Positions 16,484 through 25,863 of a stretch of DNA of 64,000 nucleotides are shown piece by piece. Location of the stretch: positions 3,094,524 through 3,158,523 of the forward strand of contig NZ_CM001484.1 in NCBI RefSeq assembly GCF_000243395.2, given 5' to 3'. This stretch comes from Saccharomonospora glauca K62 (GTDB lineage: Bacteria > Actinomycetota > Actinomycetes > Mycobacteriales > Pseudonocardiaceae). The notes beneath the pieces are model-generated. The model had not been told where the DNA came from. It searched no databases and saw only the letters and a list, made by a program, of their open reading frames with translations. Position numbers and translations under genes: made by a program. Every line of letters starts with the position of its first letter. Positions within the stretch are counted from its first letter, which is position 1.

Positions 16484-16639
16484 ATGACGGGGCCGTGGCG
16501 TCGCAAAGCCGTTGCGGAGCGGCGGTTTTGGCCGTGGTGGGCGGTGGGTTATGCCGTCGCCGCGTTGGGCATCGGAGCCGGAGTGACGTGGTGGGTATGG
16601 CCTGCCCCGGCGAGGCCGGAGACCGGATCACGGCGGTAA
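16484..16639 (+). CDS. Small single-helix membrane protein
   Basis: 51 residues. A basic N-terminus (MTGPWRRKAVAERR) is followed by one tryptophan-rich helix (FWPWWAVGYAVAALGIGAGV and on to WP). GGAGG at 16464-16468 is rather far from the ATG at 16484. Short membrane peptides of this kind are common in actinomycetes; function unknown. Confidence 0.4.
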   Translation: MTGPWRRKAVAERRFWPWWAVGYAVAALGIGAGVTWWVWPAPARPETGSRR

Positions 16640-16705
16640 CCGAGCGGCCCGAGGCCGCCCTCGAAGGCCGTCACCGACGAACGGCCGAATACACGTCCCG
16701 AGGCG

Positions 16706-17050
16706 TCACGACTCGTCCTTCAGGCCTGCCGGGATCACGCCGCGGTCGGAGGCCGAGAGGTGGATGACGCTGTCGAGCAGCCCGGGGAAACGCTTCTCCA
16801 ACTCGTCACTGCGAAGCCGGACAAAGCACCGCGTGCCTTCCTCACGGGTCCGCGTGATTCCCGAAGAACGCAGCACCTTGAGGTGGTAGCTCAACGTCGA
16901 CTTGGCCACCGGCACGTCGAGTTGCCCCCACCCCCGTTCCTCGCCGTCGCTGAGCAGCCGCACCAGTCCCAACCGAACCGGATCGGCCAGAGCGTGGAGC
17001 ACGGTCGGCAAATCCACGTCCGCCAAGTCGGGGTGCGTTGCAGAAGCCAT
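16706..17050 (-). CDS. ArsR-family repressor of the adjacent MFS exporter
   Basis: 114 residues. The helix-turn-helix reads VAKSTLSYHLKVLRSSGI after LADPVRLGLVRLLSDG; the beta-hairpin wing follows. It lacks the cysteines of the metal-sensing branch, so it probably responds to an organic ligand or another cue. It is transcribed divergently from an MFS transporter across a 56-bp gap that holds a perfect palindrome, a standard repressor/exporter pair. Confidence 0.88.
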   Translation of the reverse strand: MASATHPDLADVDLPTVLHALADPVRLGLVRLLSDGEERGWGQLDVPVAKSTLSYHLKVLRSSGITRTREEGTRCFVRLRSDELEKRFPGLLDSVIHLSASDRGVIPAGLKDES

Positions 17051-17081
17051 GCCCGAAGACTACATTACGACGCATTATTCG

Positions 17082-17096
17082 ATGTTCGACGAACAT
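17082..17096. promoter_or_regulatory. 15-bp palindromic operator between arsR-type gene and MFS gene
   Basis: ATGTTCG-A-CGAACAT is a perfect inverted repeat in the divergent gap. It ends 10 bases before the GTG of the MFS gene and would cover both promoters. Confidence 0.7.
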
Positions 17097-17106
17097 AGGA
17101 GAACGC

Positions 17107-18330
17107 GTGTCGGCTCCCACCTCCGCGAGATATCCCGTCTGGTTACTGGCCTTGTTCGTGGGCATGCTCGCCCTCGGCACCGACGAGTTCGTGATCTCGG
17201 GGATCCTGCCCGAGGTCGCGGCCGATCTCGGCGTGTCGCTCGGGTCCGCGGGACAGCTCGTCACCGCGTTCGCCCTCGCGTTCGCCCTCGGCGCGCCCGT
17301 GCTCGCGTTCCTCACCGACCGACTCGACCGCAAGAAGCTGTTGACCGCGGGGCTGCTCGTCTTCACGCTGGCCAACCTGGTGGTGGCGATCAGTGACGCG
17401 TTCGCGCTCACGCTGGGACTGCGCGTCGTCGCGGGCCTCGCGGCGGCCGTCGTGTCGCCGACCTGCATGGCGATCGCGGGCACAGCCGCGCCCGAGGGCC
17501 GCAACGGCCGCTACCTCGCGGTGGTGACGGCGGGGCTCACCGTCGCGTTGTTCACCGGTGTGCCGTTCGGCTCGTTTTTCGGCCACGCCCTCTCGTGGCG
17601 CGCCACGTTCGGGCTGATCGCCCTGGTCAGCGCGGTGGTCCTGGTACTGTGCCACTTCCTGACCCCGGCCGTTCCGGGAGGCACGACCACCGGCCTCGCC
17701 GCCCGGTTGTCCCCGATCCGCGACAGCCGCGTGTTGTTCCTCGTCGGCGCCATGTTCCTGTCGGGTTGCGGCGGGCTGATGTTCTACAACTACCTCGGCG
17801 GCATCTTCACGGCCCGGCTCAACGCCTCGGCGGCCAACGTCACCGCGGCCCTGCTGATCGTGGGGCTCGTCGGGGTGCTGGCGGTCCTCTTCGGAGGCAT
17901 CCTCACCGACAAGACGGGACCGCGACGAGCCGCCACGTTCGTCCTCGGCGGACACTGCCTCGCGCTCGGTGGCCTGGCGCTCTACCTCGGCAACACCACG
18001 GGGAGCGTCACGCTCGCGATCTTCGTCCTCGTCGGGGTGTGGTCGATCTTCGCGTGGGCGTTGAGCCCCGTCATGCAGGCCGGCATCATGGCCGCCTCGC
18101 CGCAGCGGGCGATGTTGGCGATGTCGCTGGGTATCAGTGGCCTGTACGGCGGGAGCGCCGTCGGTGCCGCGGTCGGTGGCTATCTGCTCGACCAGCACGG
18201 CCCGGCGACGATCCCGGTGGTCGGCACCGTGTTCCTCGCCGTCGCCGTGGTGAGCGCCGTGCTGGGCACGCGCCCCGTCGCCGCGGCGACCGTGACCAAT
18301 CCCGTTGCCACACAGCAGCCGACGGTCTGA
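17107..18330 (+). CDS. MFS drug/sugar efflux transporter (DHA1, AraJ/CmlR-like)
   Basis: 407 residues with about 12 transmembrane helices. The signature loop between helices 2 and 3 is visible (LTDRLDRKKLLTAGLL), and the N-terminus has the DHA1 start FVGMLALGTDEFVISGILPE. The GTG at 17107 follows AGGAGA at 17097-17102. It likely exports a small toxic compound or sugar by proton antiport under the ArsR-type repressor. Substrate not deducible. Confidence 0.9.
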   Translation: MSAPTSARYPVWLLALFVGMLALGTDEFVISGILPEVAADLGVSLGSAGQLVTAFALAFALGAPVLAFLTDRLDRKKLLTAGLLVFTLANLVVAISDAFALTLGLRVVAGLAAAVVSPTCMAIAGTAAPEGRNGRYLAVVTAGLTVALFTGVPFGSFFGHALSWRATFGLIALVSAVVLVLCHFLTPAVPGGTTTGLAARLSPIRDSRVLFLVGAMFLSGCGGLMFYNYLGGIFTARLNASAANVTAALLIVGLVGVLAVLFGGILTDKTGPRRAATFVLGGHCLALGGLALYLGNTTGSVTLAIFVLVGVWSIFAWALSPVMQAGIMAASPQRAMLAMSLGISGLYGGSAVGAAVGGYLLDQHGPATIPVVGTVFLAVAVVSAVLGTRPVAAATVTNPVATQQPTV

Positions 18331-18335
18331 CCGGA

Positions 18336-18377
18336 TGCTCGGGGAGCCGACGGGGGTTCACATCAGCTCCCCGAGCA
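18336..18377. terminator. Bidirectional terminator between MFS and GH64 genes
   Basis: TGCTCGGGGAGC (18336-18347) pairs perfectly with GCTCCCCGAGCA (18366-18377). It lies between two convergent genes. Confidence 0.75.
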
Positions 18378-18409
18378 CCGTGCCCTCCTCTCGACGCTCC
18401 GGCGCCGGC

Positions 18410-19600
18410 TCAGCGGATCTTGCCGAGGGTGACCGTCAACAGCTCGGGATCGCCGTGGTTGACCTTGCCGCTGTGGTCCTCGTCCGGGTTCGCGCTGACG
18501 TCGTCGTAGGCGAACGCGTAACCCTTGCCGTCGGGCAGGTTCTCGTGCACGACGCGGGCGTAGTGGTTGGTGACCGGATGCTGGTAGAAGGTCGCCGGGT
18601 CCTCGCCGTGTGGCTGGTGGGGGTTGATCAGCAGCGTCGTCCGGTTGAAGGCCGCGGCGAGGCGGGGCACGATCGCCTTCCGTTCCTCGCTGTCGGTGTC
18701 CGGGTTGTTGGCGAACGGGCCGCTGTTGCATCCCCAGATGTCGGCCGTGGTCGGCCTGCCGAAACGTTCCGCGCCGAACACCAGGTCGTCGCCCTCCACA
18801 CGGCCTTCGACAAGACCGATGTCGTCGCGCTGCGAGTCGATGATCAACGGTTCGTTCGCGTACTTCCGCCAGACCTGGTCGACGTAGTCGTCCAGGTATC
18901 CGGTGAACTCCTCCGCCCGGTGGTTCGGGTTGAGCACGCGGAGCACGGTCCCGTTCGCCTCCTGGACGCAGGCCGGCCACGCATCGCCCTGCTCCCGCAA
19001 CGCCGAGGCGATGCGGTCGATCGCGCCGTCGGGCAGGCCGGGGACCTCCTGGGTCCCGCCCGCGTGCGCAAGGTGCAGACCCACCGGGGCGGCGACGAAG
19101 TCGACGTAGCTGATGTTGGCGTACAGCTGCTCGGCGTTGAGCGTGAACTCGGCGAAGGTCCAGTTCTTCCCGAAGTTGGGGTCGGCGTCGGAGACGAAGT
19201 TCGGATGCACGACCGCGGTTACGCCGTCGGCTCCCCGCACGGTGAAGAATTCGAGCTTGTCGTCGGTCACGAAGTAGACCCGCGCGCCGTACATGCGGGG
19301 CACCACGATCTCGGTCGACCCGTCTACCGGGACGGCGGGGTCCTCCCCGAGCGGCTGGGGCACGGAGCCGCTGGCCGTCGGGTAGTACACGCTGCCGTCG
19401 GGGCGGACGAACATCGCCCGTCCGTCCGCGTCCGCCTGACCGGTGATGTAGGCGTAGGCGGTTCTTCCGGAGTTGTTGACCAGCCGAAACCGCAGATTGT
19501 CCGGCGCGGCCGTCGCGAACGGGGCGGTCAGCGCTCCGGCCCACAGTGGCGAGCTGAGTGCCGCGGCCGAGATTCCGAGAAATTGCCGACGTGTGACCAT
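18410..19600 (-). CDS. Secreted GH64 beta-1,3-glucanase
   Basis: 396 residues, exported through the Tat path (MVTRRQFLGISAAAL followed by a hydrophobic stretch and an AxA-type site). The mature part matches GH64 laminaripentaose-producing glucanases: N-terminal beta-rich region (FRLVNNSGRTAYAYITGQ), DGSTEIVVPRMYGARVYF, then the catalytic core and the C-terminal TFYQHPVTNHYARVVHENLP. It would hydrolyse fungal beta-1,3-glucan. The ATG at 19600 has GGAGG upstream. It is monocistronic. Confidence 0.9.
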   Translation of the reverse strand: MVTRRQFLGISAAALSSPLWAGALTAPFATAAPDNLRFRLVNNSGRTAYAYITGQADADGRAMFVRPDGSVYYPTASGSVPQPLGEDPAVPVDGSTEIVVPRMYGARVYFVTDDKLEFFTVRGADGVTAVVHPNFVSDADPNFGKNWTFAEFTLNAEQLYANISYVDFVAAPVGLHLAHAGGTQEVPGLPDGAIDRIASALREQGDAWPACVQEANGTVLRVLNPNHRAEEFTGYLDDYVDQVWRKYANEPLIIDSQRDDIGLVEGRVEGDDLVFGAERFGRPTTADIWGCNSGPFANNPDTDSEERKAIVPRLAAAFNRTTLLINPHQPHGEDPATFYQHPVTNHYARVVHENLPDGKGYAFAYDDVSANPDEDHSGKVNHGDPELLTVTLGKIR

Positions 19601-19838
19601 GGGATTCCTCCACATGCCGCGTGTCGTGCCGACGAATGTGACAAGCCCGCAGTGTCCCGGCCCCTTCGGGGTGACGGTACCGCCGAAAGTCGTTCCACAC
19701 GGAACGCACGGTCACCACTCCCGCCGGGCGGGGGACCCACCTTCGAGCGGGCCTGTTCGCCTTCTCGGTTGTGCTGTCGGCCGAGCCCGGTCCCGCTCGA
19801 TGTCTTACGGGAACGCGGGCATCGCCACGACGGGGGCC

Positions 19839-20138
19839 TCAGAAGTCGCGTGAGGTCTCGGCGCCGGCACCGCCGACACGACGCAGATGGACCCGCCGGG
19901 ACAGCCGAATACAGGGCCGGATGGCGAGCTGGATGCTTCCGAGCAGGAAGAGCCACGTGCCGATGAGAGTGGTGGAGTCCCAGAAGAACAGCACACTGCC
20001 CACCACGAACCACAGCGCGATGAGCAGGTCGTTACAGATACTGGCGATCTCGTAACGCCGACGCAGGATCAGTTCCTCGTGTCCGAACGTCACCGTCAGC
20101 GTGCCACTCCCATCGTCGGATTCCCGGATGTTCGGCAT
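19839..20138 (-). CDS. YrhK-like small membrane protein
   Basis: 99 residues with two adjacent hydrophobic segments (IALWFVVGSVLFFW and IGTWLFLLGSIQLAI) preceded by HEELILRRRYEIASICNDLL. This is the pattern of the YrhK domain family, whose function is unknown. It stands alone, on the same strand as GH64. Confidence 0.75.
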   Translation of the reverse strand: MPNIRESDDGSGTLTVTFGHEELILRRRYEIASICNDLLIALWFVVGSVLFFWDSTTLIGTWLFLLGSIQLAIRPCIRLSRRVHLRRVGGAGAETSRDF

Positions 20139-20511
20139 GTTCCCACGGTGCCAGCGGTCCCCCGCTGTCGCAGCGCTGCGCGGGTGAACGACCCGCCGGG
20201 AGTGCGCCCCTTCCGGTGATCACATCGGTATCGTCACCCGGAAGGGTGGAGCCCCAGCCGGGTGCCACCGCTTTCGTACGCCGAGCCGCACAAGCCCTGC
20301 CCGGCCGTGAACCTCCCCGATCTCCGCTTTCGAAATTCAGGTTTCATATTTCCGGAACGGGAGATAGCGGCGCCACGACGAGCACGACGACAAAGCAGCT
20401 CGCGTATCCAGCGCCATGCGTCCATTCGAGTTGTTCGATTGGTTGTTTTCCCTTCCGGGGCCCACACAGCTCGCTACCCTCCGAGCACGAGACGTAAAGC
20501 CGTGATGGGAC
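20139..20511. other. Intergenic, no gene seen
   Basis: Spacer between the YrhK gene and the toxin locus. AT-richer words such as TTGTTTTCCC occur here, but no promoter, hairpin or frame is convincing. Confidence 0.4.
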
Positions 20512-20652
20512 ATGGGGGGGGTGGCGGACCGCAGCTTTCTCGTTCCGGATAGCACCGAGGAGCGACTCAAGAAGCCAAAGACCTATCACAAGATGCCGGT
20601 CGACCGATCCGAACAGATCATCCCGAAGTCCGTGGAACCATCCGCCCAGTGA
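20512..20652 (+). CDS. Small ORF coupled to the WXG-like gene
   Basis: 46 codons (MGGVADRSFLVPDSTEERLK onward), charged, with no known domain. Its stop overlaps the GTG at 20649 of the next gene, suggesting coupling. A GTG at 20521 is an alternative start. It could be a small secretion partner or chaperone, or simply an upstream frame. Confidence 0.35.
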   Translation: MGGVADRSFLVPDSTEERLKKPKTYHKMPVDRSEQIIPKSVEPSAQ

Positions 20653-21440
20653 GCCCGTCCAAAAAACCGGTTCCGCGGAAACCGACAACGAGGACGGCTA
20701 CGAGAACCGTTCCTTCCCCGGGGGAAAAGGGCTGGACCATGAGTAACGATTCGTTGGTCGCGCCGGTGGAGTCGACTCGTAAGGCGTGGACCGGCGCCAG
20801 CTTGGCCGACAGCGTCGAGGGCCTGGTCACCTCGATCCAAAGCGGGGACTGGGTCTCCGGGGCACTGGCCGGGGTGGGGTTGGGGCTGGAGGTCACCTCC
20901 ACCGTCCTGGATCCGTTCAGCGCGTTGTTGTCCAACGGGCTGGGCTGGGCCATGGAGTACTTCGAGCCGCTGCGGAAGGTCCTCGACGAGCTGACCGGCA
21001 TGCCCGACGTGGTGGCTTCCCACGCCGCGACGTGGAACAACATGGCCACGGAACTGGCGGCCATGGCCGAGGACCTCTCCTCCAGCCTGGAAAGCGACCT
21101 GCCCGACTGGCAGGGCGGGGCGGCCGAGGCCTACCAGACGATGATGTCCAACAACGTCGACGCCATCGGAGGGCTGTCGGCGATCTCGGCCGCGATGGCC
21201 TCGGCCACCGAAGGCGCGGGTGGTCTGGTGCAGATGACCCGCGACATCGTGCGCGATCTAATCGCCGACCTGGTGGCGCGGGTGGTCGTGTGGGCGGCCG
21301 AGGCGATCTTCGTGGTGACGATCCCGGTGGTCGCGGCCCAGATCGCCTCCGCGGTGGCCAAGTGGGCCGGCCGCATCTTCTCCTTCGTCACCAGTCTGAT
21401 CGACAGCCTGACCAACCTGAGCAAGCTTTTAAACGGCTGA
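20649..21440 (+). CDS. WXG100/LXG-like protein of a type VII-type secretion locus
   Basis: 263 residues. Long helices surround a W-x-G turn (LPDWQGGAAEAYQTMM, near residue 156), the hallmark of WXG100-superfamily proteins. The C-terminal third is strongly hydrophobic (VVVWAAEAIFVVTIPVVAAQ) and may insert in membranes. Start: GTG 20649 (overlapping the small upstream frame) or ATG 20739. It ends 10 bases before the RHS toxin gene, so it likely serves as the export or delivery partner of that toxin. Confidence 0.75.
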   Translation: MSPSKKPVPRKPTTRTATRTVPSPGEKGWTMSNDSLVAPVESTRKAWTGASLADSVEGLVTSIQSGDWVSGALAGVGLGLEVTSTVLDPFSALLSNGLGWAMEYFEPLRKVLDELTGMPDVVASHAATWNNMATELAAMAEDLSSSLESDLPDWQGGAAEAYQTMMSNNVDAIGGLSAISAAMASATEGAGGLVQMTRDIVRDLIADLVARVVVWAAEAIFVVTIPVVAAQIASAVAKWAGRIFSFVTSLIDSLTNLSKLLNG

Positions 21441-21450
21441 GGGGGAGCTC

Positions 21451-24400
21451 GTGGCCAAGCCGAAAGGAAACACCGGGGGCACCACCAAACCACACGGAGA
21501 CACCACCACCCACGGCGACAACGGAGGACAAAGACACAGACCCTCCCAACGCATGGGCAACATCGACGCCAGCTCCAGCGTCTCCAAAGCCCAAGACGCC
21601 ACCTACCAAGCCGCCCAAGGCGGCCGCCCCGGCAACAACAAACCCAACACCAACACCACCACCCCCTCCAACACGACAACAACACCGTCGAAAACCACTC
21701 CGGCGGAACTCGACCAACCCGAGAACTCGTCTCCACGGAAACCCGGCGACAGCAGCGGTCAGCATCCCGCGAACCAGGACGGCCCCGGCCAGAAGTCCGA
21801 AGGGAACGAGAAGACCGAAAAAGGCGACACCGACCCCATCGACGTCGTCTCCGGACAGGTACTCGATTCCGCCGAGGACCTCACACTCCCCGGCCAATTG
21901 CCGTTGATCCTGCGACGTGCTTACGCCTCCGGTTACGACGGTGGCCAGTTCTTCGGCCCCGGTTGGTCGTCGACACTGGATCAACGCATCGAGGTGTCCG
22001 ACGACGCAATCCGGTATTTCGGGGACGACGCGCAAGTTCTTCGCTACCCGAAGCCCACCGAGCCCGGACAACGTGTGTATCCGGCTCACGGGGCGCGATG
22101 GCCCTTGCTCTGGGACGCCGACGGCACGGTTCGGATCGAAGACCCCCACGCGGGTTTGACCCGCCACTTCGCCGCCACCGAGGAATCTCGCCGTGTCAGG
22201 CCGATCTCGGCGATGACCAACCGGAACGGCCACCGCATCACTTACCTGTACGACGAGTCCGGCGCCCCGGTGGAAGTCCGTCACGCCGGGGGTTACCGAG
22301 TCGCGGTTGACACCGTCCAAACCGAGTCCGGCACGCGAATCGCGGGGCTGCGACTGCTCACTCGTGAGCCCGACAGCCCGGGGATCACCATCCTGCGGTA
22401 CGGCTACGACCCCGGCGGCCGACTGAGCGAGATCGTGGACTCCTCGGGAGTCCCCCATCGCTACGAGTACGACGACGCCTCCCGGATCACCGCATGGATC
22501 GACCGCTCGGGCGGACGGTATCGCTATGAGTACGACGACGCCGGACGCGCCATCCGAGGAACGGGCCCCAACGGGTTCCTCTCCACCAGCCTGCACTACG
22601 ACAACCGGCGTCGAATCACCACGGTCACCAACAGCCTGGGCCATTCCACCGAATACCACTACGACGCCCACCAGCACGTGGTCAAGATCGTCGATCCGCT
22701 CGGGCACACCACGACCATGGAGCGCGACCGGTTCGGCAGGGTGCACGCCAGAACGGACGCGTTGGGCAACACCACCCGGTACGAATACGACGATCACGGC
22801 AACGTCGTACGCGTCATCCTGGCCGACGGGACCACCGCGACCACCGACTACAACGACCACCATCAGCCGGTCCGCGTCGTCGGCCCCGACGGTGCCGAGT
22901 GGCGTTACACCTACGACGAGCGTGGCAACATCACCGCCACCACAGACCCCACCGGCGCGACAACGACGTACACCTACGACCGACGTGGTTTGCTCGCCGG
23001 GTTCACCGATGCGCTGGGGAACACCACGCGAGTACAGTCCGACGCACTCGGACTGGTCGAACGCATAGACGATCCCGCGGGCGGGTTCCTGCGATACCAA
23101 CGAGACGTGTTCGGCCGCATCACCGAGGCGGTCGATGCCACGGGCCGCACGACACGATACGGATGGACCATCGAAGGCCTCCCCGCTTGGCGGGAGGAGC
23201 CGGACGGTTCCCGTGAGCGTTGGAGCTACGACGCGTCGGGCAACGCCATCGCGTACCAGTCCACGTCCGGACACTGGACCACCTTCACCTACACGCACTT
23301 CCATCTCCCCACCTCACGCACCGGGCGTGACGGCGGGCGCTACGAATTCACCTACGACAGCGAACTACGGCTGGTCTCGGTCACCAACCCACAAGGCCTC
23401 GAATGGCGTTACGAATACGACGCCGCGGACCGGTTGATCGCCGAAACCGACTTCAACGGCCGCCGTGTCTCCTACTCCCCCGACGCCAACGGCAACCTCG
23501 TCGAACGCGTCAACGGCGCGGGCCAACGCGTGCGGTACCAGCGGGACGCGTTCGGTCGAGTCGTCAAGCGGTGGGTGGGCGACCGGATCACCACCTTGAC
23601 CTACGACCGGGCGGGACGACTCGTGCACGCCGTGGGCCCGGAAGCCCGCGTCGATCTGGTACGGGACCCGGTCGGACGCACGATCAGCGACAGCGTCAAC
23701 GGGCACGCGGTCGTCAGCGAATTCGACGCCGTCGGACGGCGCATCGCGCGCACCACACCGAGCGGGACGACCTCGCGCTGGGACTACAACAGCGTGGGAC
23801 AACCGGTCTCCTTCTCCAACCATGCCGGTTCGCTGCGCTTCACCTACGACTCCTCGGGCCGAGAGATCACACGCGCCATGGGCGACGCCGCGGTGCTGAC
23901 CCAGTCGTGGGACCTGGCCGGGCGACTCGCCAGCCAGACGATCACGACCACCGCACGTTCCCGATCGCCTATGGCCACGGCCGACGGACGTCGTGTCATC
24001 CAGCACCGCGCCTACCAATACCGCCCGGACGGCACCCCCTTACGCATCGACGACCAACTCCGGGGCGAACGCACCTACAGCCTCGACCAGGTCGGTCGCG
24101 TCGCCGCCGTACATGCCGCGAGTTGGCGTGAGCAATACGCCTACGACTCCGCCGGAAACCCCACGTCGTGGCACGTCACCGGCTCGCTCGCGAACGACGA
24201 GAACGACGGCCGACGCGAATTCACCGGAACGCTCGTGCGGCGCGCCGGACGAACGGTGTACGAGCACGACGGTCAAGGCCGTGTGATTCGCCGGACCCGT
24301 CGCACCCTGTCCGGCAAGGAGAAGACCTGGCGCTACGTCTGGGACGCCGACGACCGGCTCACCGACGTCACCACCCCCGACGGCACGCGATGGCACTACT

Positions 24401-25347
24401 GTTACGACCCACTCGGGCGCCGGATCGCCAAGCAACGCCTGGATGAGGACGGAAACCCGGTCGAGGAGACACTCTTCTTCTGGGACGGCACCGTCCTTGC
24501 CGAGCAGTCCACACGGAATCCGGACGGTTCGGATTCGACCCGCACCTGGGATTACGCCCCCGAGACGTTCCGTCCCGTCGCCCAGACCGATCAGTCCCGC
24601 GCGGACGATCAGGAAGCGGTCGACACCGCTTTCTACGCCATCGTCACCGACCTGATCGGGACTCCCACGGAGCTGATCGACCGGGATGGACAGATCGCCG
24701 CCGCCCCCACGACCGCGTTGTGGGGGCAGGAAGTCCGGGACGACCACGCGCTCGTCGATTGTCCACTCCGGTTCCCCGGCCAGTACTACGACGCCGAGAC
24801 CGGCTGGCACTACAACTACACCAGATACTACGACGCGAACACCGGGCACTACACGAGCCCGGACCCGCTCGGCTTGGACGCGGGACCCAACCAGCACGCC
24901 TACGTCGAGAACCCGTTGGCGTGGTGGGACCCGCTCGGTTTAAAGAAATCCGATGCGGAAATGCTCGCCGATGCCAAGGCGATCCATGAAGCCGTCAAAG
25001 TCGGAAAGTCTGAGATCGGCGCGAGAATAGCTTACAACGGAATGACCGTGGCCACCGGCGAATTCGACGGACGCTACGTCTACACCGTCAATCAAAACCT
25101 GACCTCCCCGGCCATGCGAGAAGTAGCGGCAAAACTCGGGTACGAACGAATATCCGGCAAGAAGTACACCGGGCCGAATCAGACCGATGCGGAACAGATC
25201 ATGCTCAACGCCTACGACAAAGGCGATTTGACACTGAACAACGGAACTTCGGGACGTATCGCTCCCTCGCGTCCCGCCTGCGGCCCCAAACGGCAGGACT
25301 GTCGGGGCAGGATAGCCGGGTACCCGAACATCACGCTGATAGAATGA
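21451..25347 (+). CDS. RHS/YD-repeat polymorphic toxin with deaminase-like C-terminal domain
   Basis: 1298 residues. The N-terminal ~130 residues are low-complexity, Thr/Gly/Lys-rich. A DUF6531-type start (DPIDVVSGQVLDSAEDLTLP) follows. Then come about 25 YD repeats forming the RHS shell, and the core motif YYDAETGWHYNYTRYYDANT with SPDPLGL and ENPLAWWDPLGL. The toxin tip starts near residue 1165. It contains TDAEQIM and, near the end, PACGPKRQDC. This resembles the [H/C/D]xE plus cysteine-pair zinc site of deaminase toxins, though the usual CxxC spacing is not met. The tip is AT-richer than the shell, as expected for exchangeable tips. It ends overlapping the immunity candidate. Confidence 0.9.
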   Translation: MAKPKGNTGGTTKPHGDTTTHGDNGGQRHRPSQRMGNIDASSSVSKAQDATYQAAQGGRPGNNKPNTNTTTPSNTTTTPSKTTPAELDQPENSSPRKPGDSSGQHPANQDGPGQKSEGNEKTEKGDTDPIDVVSGQVLDSAEDLTLPGQLPLILRRAYASGYDGGQFFGPGWSSTLDQRIEVSDDAIRYFGDDAQVLRYPKPTEPGQRVYPAHGARWPLLWDADGTVRIEDPHAGLTRHFAATEESRRVRPISAMTNRNGHRITYLYDESGAPVEVRHAGGYRVAVDTVQTESGTRIAGLRLLTREPDSPGITILRYGYDPGGRLSEIVDSSGVPHRYEYDDASRITAWIDRSGGRYRYEYDDAGRAIRGTGPNGFLSTSLHYDNRRRITTVTNSLGHSTEYHYDAHQHVVKIVDPLGHTTTMERDRFGRVHARTDALGNTTRYEYDDHGNVVRVILADGTTATTDYNDHHQPVRVVGPDGAEWRYTYDERGNITATTDPTGATTTYTYDRRGLLAGFTDALGNTTRVQSDALGLVERIDDPAGGFLRYQRDVFGRITEAVDATGRTTRYGWTIEGLPAWREEPDGSRERWSYDASGNAIAYQSTSGHWTTFTYTHFHLPTSRTGRDGGRYEFTYDSELRLVSVTNPQGLEWRYEYDAADRLIAETDFNGRRVSYSPDANGNLVERVNGAGQRVRYQRDAFGRVVKRWVGDRITTLTYDRAGRLVHAVGPEARVDLVRDPVGRTISDSVNGHAVVSEFDAVGRRIARTTPSGTTSRWDYNSVGQPVSFSNHAGSLRFTYDSSGREITRAMGDAAVLTQSWDLAGRLASQTITTTARSRSPMATADGRRVIQHRAYQYRPDGTPLRIDDQLRGERTYSLDQVGRVAAVHAASWREQYAYDSAGNPTSWHVTGSLANDENDGRREFTGTLVRRAGRTVYEHDGQGRVIRRTRRTLSGKEKTWRYVWDADDRLTDVTTPDGTRWHYCYDPLGRRIAKQRLDEDGNPVEETLFFWDGTVLAEQSTRNPDGSDSTRTWDYAPETFRPVAQTDQSRADDQEAVDTAFYAIVTDLIGTPTELIDRDGQIAAAPTTALWGQEVRDDHALVDCPLRFPGQYYDAETGWHYNYTRYYDANTGHYTSPDPLGLDAGPNQHAYVENPLAWWDPLGLKKSDAEMLADAKAIHEAVKVGKSEIGARIAYNGMTVATGEFDGRYVYTVNQNLTSPAMREVAAKLGYERISGKKYTGPNQTDAEQIMLNAYDKGDLTLNNGTSGRIAPSRPACGPKRQDCRGRIAGYPNITLIE

Positions 25348-25829
25348 CCGACATGCTGCTTTGGGATAGGGAAATGGCCTCGGTGCGGCCCCAGCTCGGC
25401 CAACTGACGCCCACGCAACGCTACGCGGCCGCCGTGCAAGCGATCGAAAACACGATGGCCTCGTTCGACCCGCCTATTCCCGACAGTCCGGCCGGCCAGC
25501 TCCTGCAGCAATGCTTCGATATCGCTCGTTCCGCGGTGAACGGAAATCACGCGGGGTTGGCGCTGCCCGACGGCGCCGAGGAAGAACTGACATCCATCGT
25601 GGCCGAAGGAGCGGAGCCGGGGATCGCGCCCCTCGTCCTCGCCGTCGCCAACTGCTTCGGCCTCCCGGAAGACGGCATGGAAGCCGAACACCTGTACACC
25701 GTGCTGAACTATTGCTATGCGGCTGTCGTCGACCGCGCAGGCCTGGAAGAAGGAACGCTGGAGGAAGAACTTAACAACCCGCAATGTCGCGCGGCCATCA
25801 CCATGCAGAAGGAACTGATCACCGGCTGA
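25344..25829 (+). CDS. Candidate immunity protein for the RHS toxin
   Basis: 161 residues, acidic and all-helical in appearance (LTPTQRYAAAVQAIENTMAS, EEELTSIVAEGAEPGIAP). The ATG overlaps the toxin stop (ATGA), the normal position and coupling for a cognate immunity gene. No known immunity family is recognised, so the role rests on context. A strong terminator follows immediately. Confidence 0.7.
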   Translation: MTDMLLWDREMASVRPQLGQLTPTQRYAAAVQAIENTMASFDPPIPDSPAGQLLQQCFDIARSAVNGNHAGLALPDGAEEELTSIVAEGAEPGIAPLVLAVANCFGLPEDGMEAEHLYTVLNYCYAAVVDRAGLEEGTLEEELNNPQCRAAITMQKELITG

Positions 25830-25863
25830 CGGTCTCCAAGGCCCGGTAGGCCATGGAGACCGT
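25829..25863 (+). terminator. Terminator of the toxin operon
   Basis: ACGGTCTCCA (25829-25838) pairs with TGGAGACCGT (25854-25863), with an inner GGCC/GGCC pair. It starts at the immunity gene's last base. Confidence 0.8.
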
